DNA of 64,000 nt from Yersinia aldovae ATCC 35236. GTDB lineage: Bacteria; Pseudomonadota; Gammaproteobacteria; Enterobacterales; Enterobacteriaceae. A program made the translations under genes and the position numbers. The stretch's first letter is position 1, and every line of letters begins with the position of its first letter. The DNA lies in assembly GCF_000173735.1 (NCBI RefSeq), contig NZ_ACCB01000024.1:1-64000 (forward strand). The letters are read 5' to 3'. The notes beneath the pieces are model-generated. The model was not told where the DNA came from. It made no database searches and saw only the letters and a program-made list of their open reading frames with translations. This document shows, in pieces, positions 37,344 through 46,913 of the stretch.

Positions 37344-39373
37344 TTAGCCTCTTGCGGGTTATTGGGTGAACTACTATTGGTGAATTTACCCGCGCGATAT
37401 CGATCTTTCTCAGTAAGACCGCGAGTCCCTGCGCCCTCTTGAGTCAGTACCACATTAGCACCCTTGTTATTGCTCCAGGATTGCGTCAACTCAGGGATCG
37501 GAGTATTTTTTCCAACTCCAACAAACTGATTACCAAACGCATTGACCGAAGAGACATTTTTTTGCGACGAGTCCCCCAACTGGTAACGTTTTTTCCCAGC
37601 GAGATCGCGAGTCTGCCCACCAGAAGTCGTTATCACATCAGAACTGGTGTATAGCTTGGATGGTGCTGGCTTATTAGTACTCAACTCAGCCCCCCACGGA
37701 TTAACACGCTTGTCAGCCGTTACTTTAGTCGCGGAAACCACTGGATTAATACCATCAGCGTGATTGGCTGTTGTGTTTGAATTTAATTCAATATCCAGCG
37801 TAGTAATAAAGTTAGTTTTTTTTGCTGGTACGTTTAAATCCACCTTATAACTCACGGGCGGCACATTCTGCTGAATCTTAGTCGCATCGGAGGCGGCTGT
37901 TGTCGCAGGGTTCGGTTTTGCCGTATCCTTATTAAGCTGGCTCTCAGCCTCGACCATAGCGGGAACCGTATGATAAATACCATCCGCAGTTTGTTGCAAT
38001 GTTCCGTCTGAATTCACTTGAATATCCAGCGTAGTAATAAAGTTAGGTTTATTTACTGGTACGAGTGAATCCGCTTTATAACTCACTTGTGGCACCTCCT
38101 GCTCAGTCTTACCCGTACCGCGTAATGCTGTGGCCGCAGGACTTTTTGGCATCATCCCTTGAAATGCAGTCCCAAATTTATTGACTACATTGGGCTGTTT
38201 TCCCTCAATATTCTCCTTGGCATAACGCTGTTTTCCAGCAAGATCGGAAACCTGCCCGCCAGAAGTCGTTATCACATCAGAACTTGTGTGTAGATTGGAT
38301 GGTGCCAATGCATCCATACCGAATAAAGTCCCCTGAGCATTATAAGACTTCCCCGTCACCAGCTTAGCCGGAGGCATCTGTTTAGTATCGCCAGCGTCTC
38401 CCGACACCTCCTCTGAGTTCAACACATTATCCGACACAGGAATATCTTTTGCTGCGGATAAACCCTGTGTATCACTCACTTGAGACGCATCTTGCTTGAC
38501 CTGCTCAATCTTACCCGTACCGCCAGTGGTAAATTCTGATGACGGCATTGGCGAGCTATCAACTACATCGAATAATTGAGTAGAAGAGTGCGCCATATCT
38601 GCTTGTGTTTGATTGGTCGCTGTACTCTGAGGCTTGCCATTCTCAGGTTTAGTGGTGGCCGTCGTGCCTGACAAATTAATATTAATGGTCGAAACATTAT
38701 TTGAGGTCGGTGGCGGCGCATTATAAGTAATATAATAATTATTAGTAATATTAGTAATATTAGACGCGGCAGGCCCAGGACTAGCCGCTTTATTACCATC
38801 AACTGGGTGTGACTGCCCTATATCATTGTCGGCGGCAAGCTCGGCAGGAGGTGATGTTTCCTGGGCCTCAGCGTTTGTAATAAGCCCCGCAATCATTTGC
38901 GTTTTTTGCTCCAATGCCTGGATCAGTGAAGACATTACCACCATTTGATCGCCTGTATTTTTGTGCCCAAAAAACTCTTTCTTCAACTCCTTAATTATAG
39001 AGTCATTAGATCTATTTTGGTCAACATAAAGATGCTCAACGACCTTCTCTGGATTATTTTTTAACTCTTCCAGACGCTCAGGTGACAATACACTCGCCAG
39101 CTTAGCAATAACATCCGAATAAACAGAGCGATCAAGATAGTCTGAGCAAAACTTTTCCAAGTTAGCTTCCTGTCCGGTTTTCTCAGAGAAACCCATCTCG
39201 TTATAAATATCAGAAGTGAATATTTTTAACGCATTATATGCTAAATTTTTATTTGCGGTGGAATCAGGTTTTTGGGATAACTTATCCATCGCATTATAGA
39301 AGCTCTGTGCCTTATCCATCAATGCATCATTTTGCTTTCCTGTAGGCAAAGCATTAAATAATGTTAGCGCCAC
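37340..39373 (-). CDS. Large putative effector in the SipA/YspA position, with internal repeats
   Basis: 677 residues, rich in Thr, Ser, Asn and Pro. The N-terminal ~190 residues are helical (ALMDKAQSFYNAMDKLSQKP onward). A middle part holds NITNITNNYYITYNAPPPTS. The C-terminal half repeats SSDVITTSGGQ..DLAGK.RY twice (near 340 and 570) with a degenerate third (VVLTQEGAGTRGLTEKDRYR near 650), alternating with two copies of NFITTLDI.[VL]NS. I do not recognise the fold. Between the tip gene region and the acyl carrier gene it takes the place of SipA (SPI-1) and YspA (Ysa), which favours a secreted effector. The start is GTG 39373 with no clear ribosome site; an out-of-frame ATG lies 10-12 bases before it. 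Confidence 0.65.
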   Translation of the reverse strand: MALTLFNALPTGKQNDALMDKAQSFYNAMDKLSQKPDSTANKNLAYNALKIFTSDIYNEMGFSEKTGQEANLEKFCSDYLDRSVYSDVIAKLASVLSPERLEELKNNPEKVVEHLYVDQNRSNDSIIKELKKEFFGHKNTGDQMVVMSSLIQALEQKTQMIAGLITNAEAQETSPPAELAADNDIGQSHPVDGNKAASPGPAASNITNITNNYYITYNAPPPTSNNVSTININLSGTTATTKPENGKPQSTATNQTQADMAHSSTQLFDVVDSSPMPSSEFTTGGTGKIEQVKQDASQVSDTQGLSAAKDIPVSDNVLNSEEVSGDAGDTKQMPPAKLVTGKSYNAQGTLFGMDALAPSNLHTSSDVITTSGGQVSDLAGKQRYAKENIEGKQPNVVNKFGTAFQGMMPKSPAATALRGTGKTEQEVPQVSYKADSLVPVNKPNFITTLDIQVNSDGTLQQTADGIYHTVPAMVEAESQLNKDTAKPNPATTAASDATKIQQNVPPVSYKVDLNVPAKKTNFITTLDIELNSNTTANHADGINPVVSATKVTADKRVNPWGAELSTNKPAPSKLYTSSDVITTSGGQTRDLAGKKRYQLGDSSQKNVSSVNAFGNQFVGVGKNTPIPELTQSWSNNKGANVVLTQEGAGTRGLTEKDRYRAGKFTNSSSPNNPQEAK

Positions 39374-39387
39374 TTTGGTGCCATATT

Positions 39388-39738
39388 TTAATGTTGATTT
39401 TTTAAACCACTATCGCCACCTTGATTCATCACCTTGGTGAATTCATCTAAATTATCGATTTTGACACCCTTTTCTTGCAAGCTATTGAAAAAGGTCTCTA
39501 TATGGATGGCACTATTCACGTCCCTTAATGGTTGACCATTAACAGAGTTTGATTCGAAATAGAAAACTCTACCACTAACCCCCCCTTCTTCGAAGGAAAC
39601 TGGGCAAAGTTGTGAATTGGTCACTGAAATCCCAGAGAGGTTTCTCGCCACAGTATTCTGATTCGGAGCAGAAGATTTACCAAGACCAATTCGTGGCATA
39701 CAGGATTGAGAGCGTTGTAAAGTCGGCTGCGCAATCAT
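39388..39738 (-). CDS. Small protein of unknown function between tip and effector genes
   Basis: 116 residues from ATG 39738 (MIAQPTLQRSQSCMPRIGLG), preceded by AGGTAGG; an upstream in-frame start at 39783 gives a less likely basic extension. The N-terminus is Ser/Gln-rich and charge-poor, as in secreted T3SS substrates, and the C-terminal part (IHIETFFNSLQEKGVKIDNL) looks helical. It has no chaperone-like acidic composition. I know of no gene at this place in SPI-1, and it is not a homologue of SipD or SipA. It could be a small effector, or a chaperone of the large protein downstream. Confidence 0.5.
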   Translation of the reverse strand: MIAQPTLQRSQSCMPRIGLGKSSAPNQNTVARNLSGISVTNSQLCPVSFEEGGVSGRVFYFESNSVNGQPLRDVNSAIHIETFFNSLQEKGVKIDNLDEFTKVMNQGGDSGLKNQH

Positions 39739-39923
39739 AAATAACCTACCTTTTATAAACAGTTTAAAAAATTTGCAATACAACAGTGCGCACCGGTTTC
39801 AAAAAAAATATCCAGCACTCTGCGGCATACCGCTGTCTAAATATTTTAAGACGATTATATTATTACGGGTTTGCGTCACGCTGCCTGAATAAGTAGCAGG
39901 CCATAAACCCTGCCACCATTTAT

Positions 39924-40985
39924 TTATTGTATATAACCTAGATTATACTGATGTAAATCTTTCGTCATTTGTACCAGCAACTGAATAAATGTTTCAAAGG
40001 TACTATTATCCTGACGAAATCGCTCTAGCAATTGTGACACACTGCTATTTACGGTGTTTTTCTGACTATCGATAGAGGCTTGCAAACTCTGAAACGCTTG
40101 AGAAGACATATTTACATCCCCCCATTCATATCCGTTAGAAGTGTTATTTTTCGCACTCTCAATGACACTATTAAATATGTTTCTGATAGGTTTTAAATCG
40201 GGCAATATCTCGATATCCCCAGAGGAGCCTCGTTGTACAATAAAACCATCTCCTAGTTTCTCGTGCCAAAAGCCTAGCGCACTATCATCACCAGCGAAAG
40301 TATGAATGGGTAAAGATGGACTATTGCTATTTGCCCAATTTACAAAGTGTGGGTTATCACTAGCCGTATCGAAACCCGTATATTTTTCAAGTGTAACTCT
40401 CATCTCATCTAAATAATTATAAGCGTGTAACTTTATTTTACCCTCACTACCTGATTTTATAAGGTCGCTTATTTTCCCGATGGCGGTATTAACATCTTTC
40501 ATATACTCCGCGGCTTTCTGGTTAATTTTGGCATAAGTCTTCTGATAATTATCATGAATATTGCCAATCATGTCTTCCAGCGCCTTGATATGGGCTGGCG
40601 TCCCTTGATCATTTTTTTTTGCACGCAGTCCTTTTGCTTCGGCCAGATCCATTTCCGCGGCAAATTTTTTAAAATTAGCTTGGTAGTCGTCGCTACTGAT
40701 TTTTTCCATACGGGTATTCTCCCGCGCCTTCATTTCCATCTCTGCCGGTAACTTAGGAAACGCATGGGGAACAGGCGACGCGGGCGGTTTGAACGCTTTA
40801 GGATTGCTGTCTATAACCTGTTGTGCTTGTATATAAGGATCGTCCCCAAGTTGATACAAGGCAGAGAGATTCATATCTTTCACGGGTATCTCCTGGGTGC
40901 TCGTTTCGGGGGCACTAGCCCCCATACTATTCATAGCGAGCCAGGGTTCCGCAGCATGATGCATGGATGAAATATCAAGTCCCAT
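39924..40985 (-). CDS. sipD: T3SS needle-tip protein (SipD/IpaD/YspD type, SctA)
   Basis: 353 residues, strongly helical, no membrane segment. It lies straight after the two translocator genes, where sipD, ipaD and yspD sit. The C-terminal helix (VSQLLERFRQDNSTFETFIQ then LLVQMTKDLHQYNLG) corresponds to the long coiled-coil helix that packs on the needle tip, and the N-terminal ~150 residues would be the self-chaperoning hairpin. It crowns the needle, senses host contact and guides insertion of the pore proteins. A strong ribosome site (AAGGAGG) precedes the ATG. Identity rests mainly on position, size and fold pattern. Confidence 0.8.
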   Translation of the reverse strand: MGLDISSMHHAAEPWLAMNSMGASAPETSTQEIPVKDMNLSALYQLGDDPYIQAQQVIDSNPKAFKPPASPVPHAFPKLPAEMEMKARENTRMEKISSDDYQANFKKFAAEMDLAEAKGLRAKKNDQGTPAHIKALEDMIGNIHDNYQKTYAKINQKAAEYMKDVNTAIGKISDLIKSGSEGKIKLHAYNYLDEMRVTLEKYTGFDTASDNPHFVNWANSNSPSLPIHTFAGDDSALGFWHEKLGDGFIVQRGSSGDIEILPDLKPIRNIFNSVIESAKNNTSNGYEWGDVNMSSQAFQSLQASIDSQKNTVNSSVSQLLERFRQDNSTFETFIQLLVQMTKDLHQYNLGYIQ

Positions 40986-40997
40986 ATTGATTCCTCC

Positions 40998-42314
40998 TTA
41001 ACCCCGCATAACAATGTTGCGAAGGGTAGATCCGGTATCATTAACCAGGCCACTCAAAATCCCCAGAATCTCTTTCAGATCCTGCAATAACTTATCAATC
41101 TGTTTGTCTTTATCATTAGCAACACCACGGGCCGCATCTGACGCGGAGCTCTCCATCATTTTATCCGCTTCAGCCCGTTTGACTTCCTGCGTATTAGAAG
41201 CACTGGCCATCTGCCCCATGTTATCTGACAAGCGCGTGCTTTGATCCGCCACACTTTTTGCAGTGCTAAGGTCAGCGTTTTTCTGATCAAATTTCTGTCG
41301 CTGCAAATTACCCGTGCTCTCTGCTTCATTCACTCTTTGCTGCTGTTGCTGCTTAAATCGCGCCTGTTCGGTTTTGCTCGGTGTCGCAACTTGTGTCAAG
41401 GTTTTCCCATCCGCGCCAGTGTGGCTGACGGTACTCTTGGCTGACGCGCCAGTTTGATGCATCGCAAGTTTGAGTTCATTTGCATTTGCATGGTGCTGAT
41501 TGGCGGGCTTCAGATGTTTATTAACTGCCTGATGTTGCTTAACGGTGATCCCGGTCTGCACGGCAGATCCTGCCAGAGTAACCCCAAAGCTGGTACAGAA
41601 ACCGATGACGGCACTTCGGTAAATCTCTTTGCCTTCACGAATAGTTGAATCCGCGGCCATCTGAGTCATCTCAGCATTCAACGTATTGAACATAGTATGA
41701 ATGTTACGTTCAGCAATATTCAGTTCCGCCATTACCTGACGTAACATACTCAGCAAAAAGTGCATCATGTCGCTGGACTGGATACCGATAAATTTAAGTT
41801 GTTTTGCCGAGTCCGCAGATTCAATTTTATTGATCCCCCCCTCCTGTCCGGTGCCGACTTTTTTGACTTCTTCTTGTAAGAAATCGGCCAGCATCGCCTG
41901 AGCAAATACCGCCAACTGACGCTGTTGCTCAGGATCTGCTACCAGTGCATCAAACTGGATGCGGTCACTGGCACTCATATCGACTTTAGCGTTTTCTCGT
42001 TGCAGCACCGCCGTCAGTACTTGTTGCTGTCGCGATAGTACGGAAGAATTATCCGAACGGCTGGTTTTTACATCCGTGAGCAGTTCACCAATCTGTGTCG
42101 ACATCTGGTCAAGATTTATCGCCACAGTAGGAAGCGGCAATTGCGGTTTACCACCAGCACTGCCAAATTCTCTGGTTGCCATCTCGACATCTTGCAGGGC
42201 CAGCTTGCCGGTAGCATTTTGCTCTGGTCCCTGTAACTGAGACAGCAGTTCTTGATTGGGGTCAATATTGATGGCAGAACGATGTAGAGTTGGGTTATTA
42301 ATTTGTACATTCAT
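40998..42314 (-). CDS. sipC: T3SS minor translocator (SipC/IpaC/YspC type, SctB)
   Basis: 438 residues. A single hydrophobic segment near 230-255 (AVIGFCTSFGVTLAGSAVQT) and long polar, Gln-rich helical arms before and after it are the SipC/IpaC plan. The C-terminal end (DKDKQIDKLLQDLKEILGIL) is a coiled coil, the part that in SipC/IpaC acts on host actin. With the SipB-like protein it forms the pore in the host membrane. AGGAGAAA precedes the ATG. It is followed after 12 bases by the tip gene. Confidence 0.87.
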   Translation of the reverse strand: MNVQINNPTLHRSAINIDPNQELLSQLQGPEQNATGKLALQDVEMATREFGSAGGKPQLPLPTVAINLDQMSTQIGELLTDVKTSRSDNSSVLSRQQQVLTAVLQRENAKVDMSASDRIQFDALVADPEQQRQLAVFAQAMLADFLQEEVKKVGTGQEGGINKIESADSAKQLKFIGIQSSDMMHFLLSMLRQVMAELNIAERNIHTMFNTLNAEMTQMAADSTIREGKEIYRSAVIGFCTSFGVTLAGSAVQTGITVKQHQAVNKHLKPANQHHANANELKLAMHQTGASAKSTVSHTGADGKTLTQVATPSKTEQARFKQQQQQRVNEAESTGNLQRQKFDQKNADLSTAKSVADQSTRLSDNMGQMASASNTQEVKRAEADKMMESSASDAARGVANDKDKQIDKLLQDLKEILGILSGLVNDTGSTLRNIVMRG

Positions 42315-42332
42315 AAATAGTTTCTCCTAAAA

Positions 42333-44339
42333 TTAAACAAAGCTGCTGCTTTTCATCATATTGGCTTTCGCCGCGCCGGACTCATTTAATGCTGTCATCA
42401 TGCCCTCAAACATCTCATTGAGCTGTTCATGGCTTTTAGACATTGACTTAATTAACGCCTTTAATAATTCATCGAGCGCCTGGATAAAAGCAGTGTTCAG
42501 CATCATGCCCGCCAGCATCTCTTTCATATCACGGATAAAAGAATTAGCATGTAAACTCAGCCCGCCACTGACCGCCGCATTAGTCACCCCAAGCACCATA
42601 TTGGTACTGTTAAGGCCTATTTCTATTTTACGTGCGGTTACATCACTGACTTTAACCATGTTGCCAGCTTTGCCAGCCATATTTGTCAATGGCTTGCTGA
42701 GGTTAGCCACCTTGCTCCCCATTTTGCCTGCGGCATTAATGAAATCACGCGGCAGCGCTTTCACCGCGCTTTTCATCAGGCCGGCCACTTGTTTGCCGAC
42801 ATTTTTCGTGACATTGGCCACGGTCTGCCCGATATTTTTGGCAAAAGATGACATCGAAAATAGAGAAATCGCGAGGAAAACAATGGCCGCCAAGACCATT
42901 CCTATAATGCCACCAATCTCTTTAGCCTTTTCTGCCGGTACACCACAGGCAATCAGCATGTTGGTAATACCCTTGGAGATTTCTGCCGATAGCATCTGCA
43001 TCAGACCACTTTGTCCAGTCTCTTCCAGCACGATATCGGCCACCGTCATGGCAATACCAATCGCAGCGACAGCCAACATCAGCGGCCCGGCGGTACCAAA
43101 GGAGGCGATGGTTGCCACAACTGACACTGCCAGCATGATGTAACCAAAAATCTTACTGGCACAAGAAGCCGCTTTATTTCCTTCTTCTGCTTTGGCCTGA
43201 GCCTCTTCTGCTTCTTTAGCTTTTTTCTCTGAATCTTTACGTGTGGCTTCATTGATGGTTGCCATCACTTCCTGCTGTTGACGCATATTTTTAATTGAGT
43301 CGTCGTTCAACGCCTTCTTCAGTTGCGCGGTCAACAGCGTCAGTAGCGCCAGTGAACTCTCCCAACGCTCACCGTCAACTTCTGGCGGTCGGGACGCATT
43401 TTCAATAAAGTTATTGATTTCTTTTCGATTATTGTCTGCCTTTAGACCGACAACCGTCGACTGCTGTAGGGCCTGCTCATAAGTATCCTGAAGCTGCGCT
43501 GTGTCAGATTCGGCCAGGCTCAGCTTACCATTCAGTGCCGTGAGGCTGTTGGACACCTGCGTGACTGTTGTTTGTAATGTACGTTGTCCGCTGCTCAGTA
43601 AGGTTATCTCAGCCGTCAGCGACTCAAATTGCGCCTGCTGGGCCGGGGTTTGCGGTGGTGTAGGAAGTGCCTTCAGTTCCGACCTAGCCTGAGCCAACTT
43701 CTGCTGAGTTTTGCTTAATTTATCTTCAGCGCTAACAAGTTGTGTTTTCATCCCTTGCTGCTGTTGCTTCAGCTCTGTCACCGTCTCTTTGCTTTGTTGC
43801 CAGGCCTGATTGCCTTTTTCAACCTTATCGGTGGCAATTTGTAACTCATTGACCCCGTTTTCCAGTGCCGACAACAGCACCTCTCCCTGTGCGCGCAGGG
43901 CAGAGGATTCGGCATTAATCACTTGTAGACGACCGCGCAACTCTGCCAGATTGCCACTACTTAATATCTGTCGCAGTGTTGCTATTGAGCCTATCAGCGA
44001 TGCTGTAGCATTAAAGCCAGAAGCCTTGCTGCTTGCCTCTGAGCCAAGCATCCCTGCGGCACCCGCAGCAGCGGAGGCACCTGCTTCTTCTGCTGGCTGC
44101 TGATAAGTTGAAGCCTCAGCTTTAGCCTGCGCCAAGGTCATCTTAGGTGCCGTAAGTCGTGGCGCGCCCTCTTTGGCAGAACGCCGCTCTTGTTCAGTGG
44201 AAGCCAGCTCGCGGCAAGCATCCTCCAGTGCCAGAAGATTTTTGGTGCTATCATTACGTATCGCATTAATATTCACGCCTTGAGTAAAGGCGCGAATATT
44301 ATTAATTCGATCACTGTTAATCTGCGTTATATCGGCCAT
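42333..44339 (-). CDS. sipB: T3SS major translocator (SipB/IpaB/YspB type, SctE)
   Basis: 668 residues. The N-terminal half has long coiled coils (LKQQQQGMKTQLVSAEDKLS and neighbours). Two hydrophobic hairpins follow near 390-430 (IFGYIMLAVSVVATIASFGT, GPLMLAVAAIGIAMTVADIV) and 475-495 (IGMVLAAIVFLAISLFSMSS), then an amphipathic C-terminal region. This is the IpaB/SipB/YopB architecture of the protein that inserts into the host membrane. It is stored with the class II chaperone encoded just upstream (28 bases away) and secreted after contact. Confidence 0.9.
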   Translation of the reverse strand: MADITQINSDRINNIRAFTQGVNINAIRNDSTKNLLALEDACRELASTEQERRSAKEGAPRLTAPKMTLAQAKAEASTYQQPAEEAGASAAAGAAGMLGSEASSKASGFNATASLIGSIATLRQILSSGNLAELRGRLQVINAESSALRAQGEVLLSALENGVNELQIATDKVEKGNQAWQQSKETVTELKQQQQGMKTQLVSAEDKLSKTQQKLAQARSELKALPTPPQTPAQQAQFESLTAEITLLSSGQRTLQTTVTQVSNSLTALNGKLSLAESDTAQLQDTYEQALQQSTVVGLKADNNRKEINNFIENASRPPEVDGERWESSLALLTLLTAQLKKALNDDSIKNMRQQQEVMATINEATRKDSEKKAKEAEEAQAKAEEGNKAASCASKIFGYIMLAVSVVATIASFGTAGPLMLAVAAIGIAMTVADIVLEETGQSGLMQMLSAEISKGITNMLIACGVPAEKAKEIGGIIGMVLAAIVFLAISLFSMSSFAKNIGQTVANVTKNVGKQVAGLMKSAVKALPRDFINAAGKMGSKVANLSKPLTNMAGKAGNMVKVSDVTARKIEIGLNSTNMVLGVTNAAVSGGLSLHANSFIRDMKEMLAGMMLNTAFIQALDELLKALIKSMSKSHEQLNEMFEGMMTALNESGAAKANMMKSSSFV

Positions 44340-44367
44340 ATTATATATTTACCTTATTCAATCAGAG

Positions 44368-44877
44368 TTATTCTTCTGCTGGCTCATTCTCTGTCAGGTT
44401 TTTCTTTAATGCGGTTAGATATACGGAGGATTTTTGTTGCAACTCCGAATCATTACTCTTATTAAAGGTACTTTCAAAACAATGCAACGCAGCACTACTT
44501 TTTTTCAGCATTAAATTACATTGTCCGGCATGGAATAATGGGCGGTAATCATCTTTTGCCAAAACAAAAGCCAGTGAATAAAGTTCTGCCGCTTTTTCAT
44601 AACGTTTCATCAGCTGGTAAACTGCTGCCAGCCCCATAACATAATCAGTATTATAAAAATCATAAATACTGAGAAAACGGAAAAACGTTTCGGCTTCACT
44701 CAATTTACCTTGTTGATAAAACTCATAGGCATAAGCATAAAGCCCATCCATAGTATTTTGTGGGATACCATGAATATCTTTATAACTGGTTCCGTCCATT
44801 AATGCCTGGCAAAGTTCATCAAAAACAATATCCATATTTTCTGTCTGATTTTGTTCTGCATCATGCTTCTTGTTCAT
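44368..44877 (-). CDS. sicA: Class II translocator chaperone (SicA/IpgC/SycB type)
   Basis: 169 residues with three TPR units (GLYAYAYEFYQQGKLSEAET, TDYVMGLAAVYQLMKRYEKA and DDYRPLFHAGQCNLMLKKSS), the fold of SicA, IpgC and SycB. It keeps the two translocators soluble. In SPI-1 and Ysa the same protein, once free, acts with the AraC-type regulator (InvF/YsaE) to switch on this operon. The acidic N-terminus (AEQNQTENMDIVFDELCQAL) fits. It begins the translocator/effector operon; a 96-bp gap with a large inverted repeat separates it from the export genes. Confidence 0.9.
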   Translation of the reverse strand: MNKKHDAEQNQTENMDIVFDELCQALMDGTSYKDIHGIPQNTMDGLYAYAYEFYQQGKLSEAETFFRFLSIYDFYNTDYVMGLAAVYQLMKRYEKAAELYSLAFVLAKDDYRPLFHAGQCNLMLKKSSAALHCFESTFNKSNDSELQQKSSVYLTALKKNLTENEPAEE

Positions 44878-44905
44878 ATATTTTCCTAATTAATAATATT
44901 CAAAT

Positions 44906-44932
44906 ATGATGCAATGCTGATGTTTGCATCAT
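44906..44932. promoter_or_regulatory. 9-9-9 inverted repeat upstream of the chaperone/translocator operon
   Basis: ATGATGCAA-TGCTGATGT-TTGCATCAT has perfect 9-base arms and a 9-base spacer. It lies 29-55 bases before the SicA-like start, between two T3SS operons. AT-richness and lack of a T-run make an operator more likely than a terminator; YsaE/SycB-type activation is known for this operon in Y. enterocolitica, but that this is the bound site is inferred. Confidence 0.5.
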
Positions 44933-44973
44933 AAATAGTTAGAACGGTTAGTTCTTATAAAAAACGATTCAAT

Positions 44974-46097
44974 TTAACTTGGTGTACTGCCGTTAGTTTC
45001 TTGCTGTGCCTGCTTACTGGCAGCACTGTTTTCCTCAAGCAGCTCCAGCGCGGCATCCACATCAATGCCCATTTTTTCCAACTCCACTCGTATCAGCCAG
45101 TTAATGACATGCATCACATCATCCAGCCCCTGCTCATCAATAAAGCTGTCTTTACGATAATGTCGCCATAGCTGCCGTGCTAAAGGAATATCCCTCACCA
45201 CCGGTACACCCTGGCTTTCGGCATAGGCAACCACTGCTTTTGCCTGTAACCCCTTAGTTTTCATCATAATAAACGGCAGCGGTGCAATATCCGTATTAAA
45301 ATAGATTGCCATCGCGATATGCGTGGGGTTCGCCATAATAAAGGTTGAGTCACGAACATTCGCTTTCACCTCTTCTGACAATAATTCCTGATGCAACCCT
45401 CTACGGGCACTCTTAATATGCGGATCGCCATCGTTATCTTTGTGTTCCTTTTTCACTTCTTGTTTTTCCATTTTCAAATCTTTCATAAACAGGAAAAACT
45501 CAGTCAAGGTATCAATTAACAAAATCAACAATGCCACAGCCAAAAACACGATAATAAAAGTAATACACAAGTGCCCCCACTGGCCGATCATCCCATTAAT
45601 TGTCGTGCGGTAGAGCATAAATATCTCTTGCCGCCAGAAAATAAAGAATAACGCCGCCGAAGCACCGAACACCAATAAATAAAGAAACGCTTTCACCAAC
45701 TCTTTTAATGAGCGCAGTGAAAAGATCTTTTTAAATCCAGAAATCGGATTTAAGTGAGAAAAGTCAATTTTTAGTGCTTCAGTCGCTAAACGAAAGCGGC
45801 TCTGTAGCAACGAAATAATGGCACCCGGTAAAAACAGGCCAACAGTACCGGAACAACCGCCAATAAAAACAAGCTGTAAAGCTTATCCAGTAATGCCTCG
45901 ACACCAATTGCTGAGGGTGAAAGCAAAATCTTTTGCAGTAAACTGCCCAAGCCCATCAAACTGGAAAAACCCGATACCGCAAAAGCCCCGGCAACCAGCA
46001 CCACTGCGGCAACCATATCCTTACTTTTAAAACTTTGCCCTTTCTTCGCCGAGTCACGAATCTTTTTGTCTGTGGGCTTCTCTGTTTTTTCAGCCAT
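44974..46097 (-). pseudogene. spaS: T3SS autoprotease and substrate switch SctU (SpaS/YscU), frameshifted
   Basis: The N-terminal frame (46097 to about 45836) reads MAEKTEKPTDKKIRDSAKKG, and the C-terminal frame (from about 45836 to 44974) reads LLQSRFRLATEALKIDFSHL with the self-cleavage motif ANPTHIAMAIYF. Joining them at TGTTTTTACCGG (minus strand) with six rather than five T's gives ACFLPGAIISLLQSRFRL and a protein of about 374 residues, near the normal length. SctU is needed for switching from needle to translocator secretion, so if the change is real the T3SS should not work. The rest of the gene, including four hydrophobic segments, is undamaged. Sequencing error is an alternative. Confidence 0.85.
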
Positions 46098-46115
46098 AAC
46101 GTCTCCCCACGATTA

Positions 46116-46913
46116 TTACTGCGTCACACCAAAGATGTCGTGCAACGGACTCAGGGAGATCATATTAGCCAGAATAGAGGGAACCTCATTCTGGAAATAG
46201 AGCAGGAAGACCATAAATGCAACAGCAGATTTAATCGTTAATGATAATGAAAAGGCATTAAGCTGCGGGCAAAAACGGGAATATAGCCCCAGTGCTACCT
46301 CAGTAATAAATAACGTCACCAGAATAGGGGCGGCTAATATAATGCCCTGCACCACTAACTGGTTAAGCCAACGCCCCAATGGCAGGCTGTCAAAATGAGT
46401 GAATCCACCCGCAAACGGCAGCAGTCGGTAACTCTCGGCAAGGGTCTGCGCCAATTGATACATCCCCCCCTGCGCCAGGAAAATCATGACTACAATATGG
46501 CTGACTAACACCGACATCTCTGAGGATTCCACACCATTAGCAGGGTCGATGGTATCGCTAATGGTCGCTCCACGCTGGTTATCGATCAGTTCACCGATAA
46601 TATTTGCAATAAGAAACGGCAGGCTCAGGATAAAAGCCAATACCAAACCGATTGCCAGTTCATAAATAATTATTTCGCCAAGGCTGGTCTCTTCCCAGTT
46701 AATTTCACGGGCGGAGAAAAAAGGCCACAGCCCCAGAGCCAGAAAGATGGCAACACAGTTTTTGATCATGCCGCTGTTAAGTAACTTGCTACTGAGAAAA
46801 GGCAAGAAAAAGAATACCGGCGCAATCCGCACCCAAGCCAACGCTAACTTCATCAGCCCAGTCTGAAATGTAGAATAGAGCGATACATAAAAAGTCAGCA
46901 TATCCTGATTCAT
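46116..46913 (-). CDS. spaR: T3SS export apparatus protein SctT (SpaR/YscT)
   Basis: About 265 residues with six or more hydrophobic segments. LAWVRIAPVFFFLPFLSSKL near the start and NIIGELIDNQRGATISDTID in the middle are SctT/FliR signatures. With SctR and SctS it builds the export gate in the inner membrane. The start ATG 46913 overlaps the SctS stop (TGATG); the frame is open to 46988 but that part lies inside SctS. Confidence 0.93.
   Translation of the reverse strand: MNQDMLTFYVSLYSTFQTGLMKLALAWVRIAPVFFFLPFLSSKLLNSGMIKNCVAIFLALGLWPFFSAREINWEETSLGEIIIYELAIGLVLAFILSLPFLIANIIGELIDNQRGATISDTIDPANGVESSEMSVLVSHIVVMIFLAQGGMYQLAQTLAESYRLLPFAGGFTHFDSLPLGRWLNQLVVQGIILAAPILVTLFITEVALGLYSRFCPQLNAFSLSLTIKSAVAFMVFLLYFQNEVPSILANMISLSPLHDIFGVTQ

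Noticed and set aside
42361..43143. Long open plus-strand frame of 260 codons
   Set aside because: It mirrors the SipB-like hydrophobic and helical region; composition explains the lack of stops.
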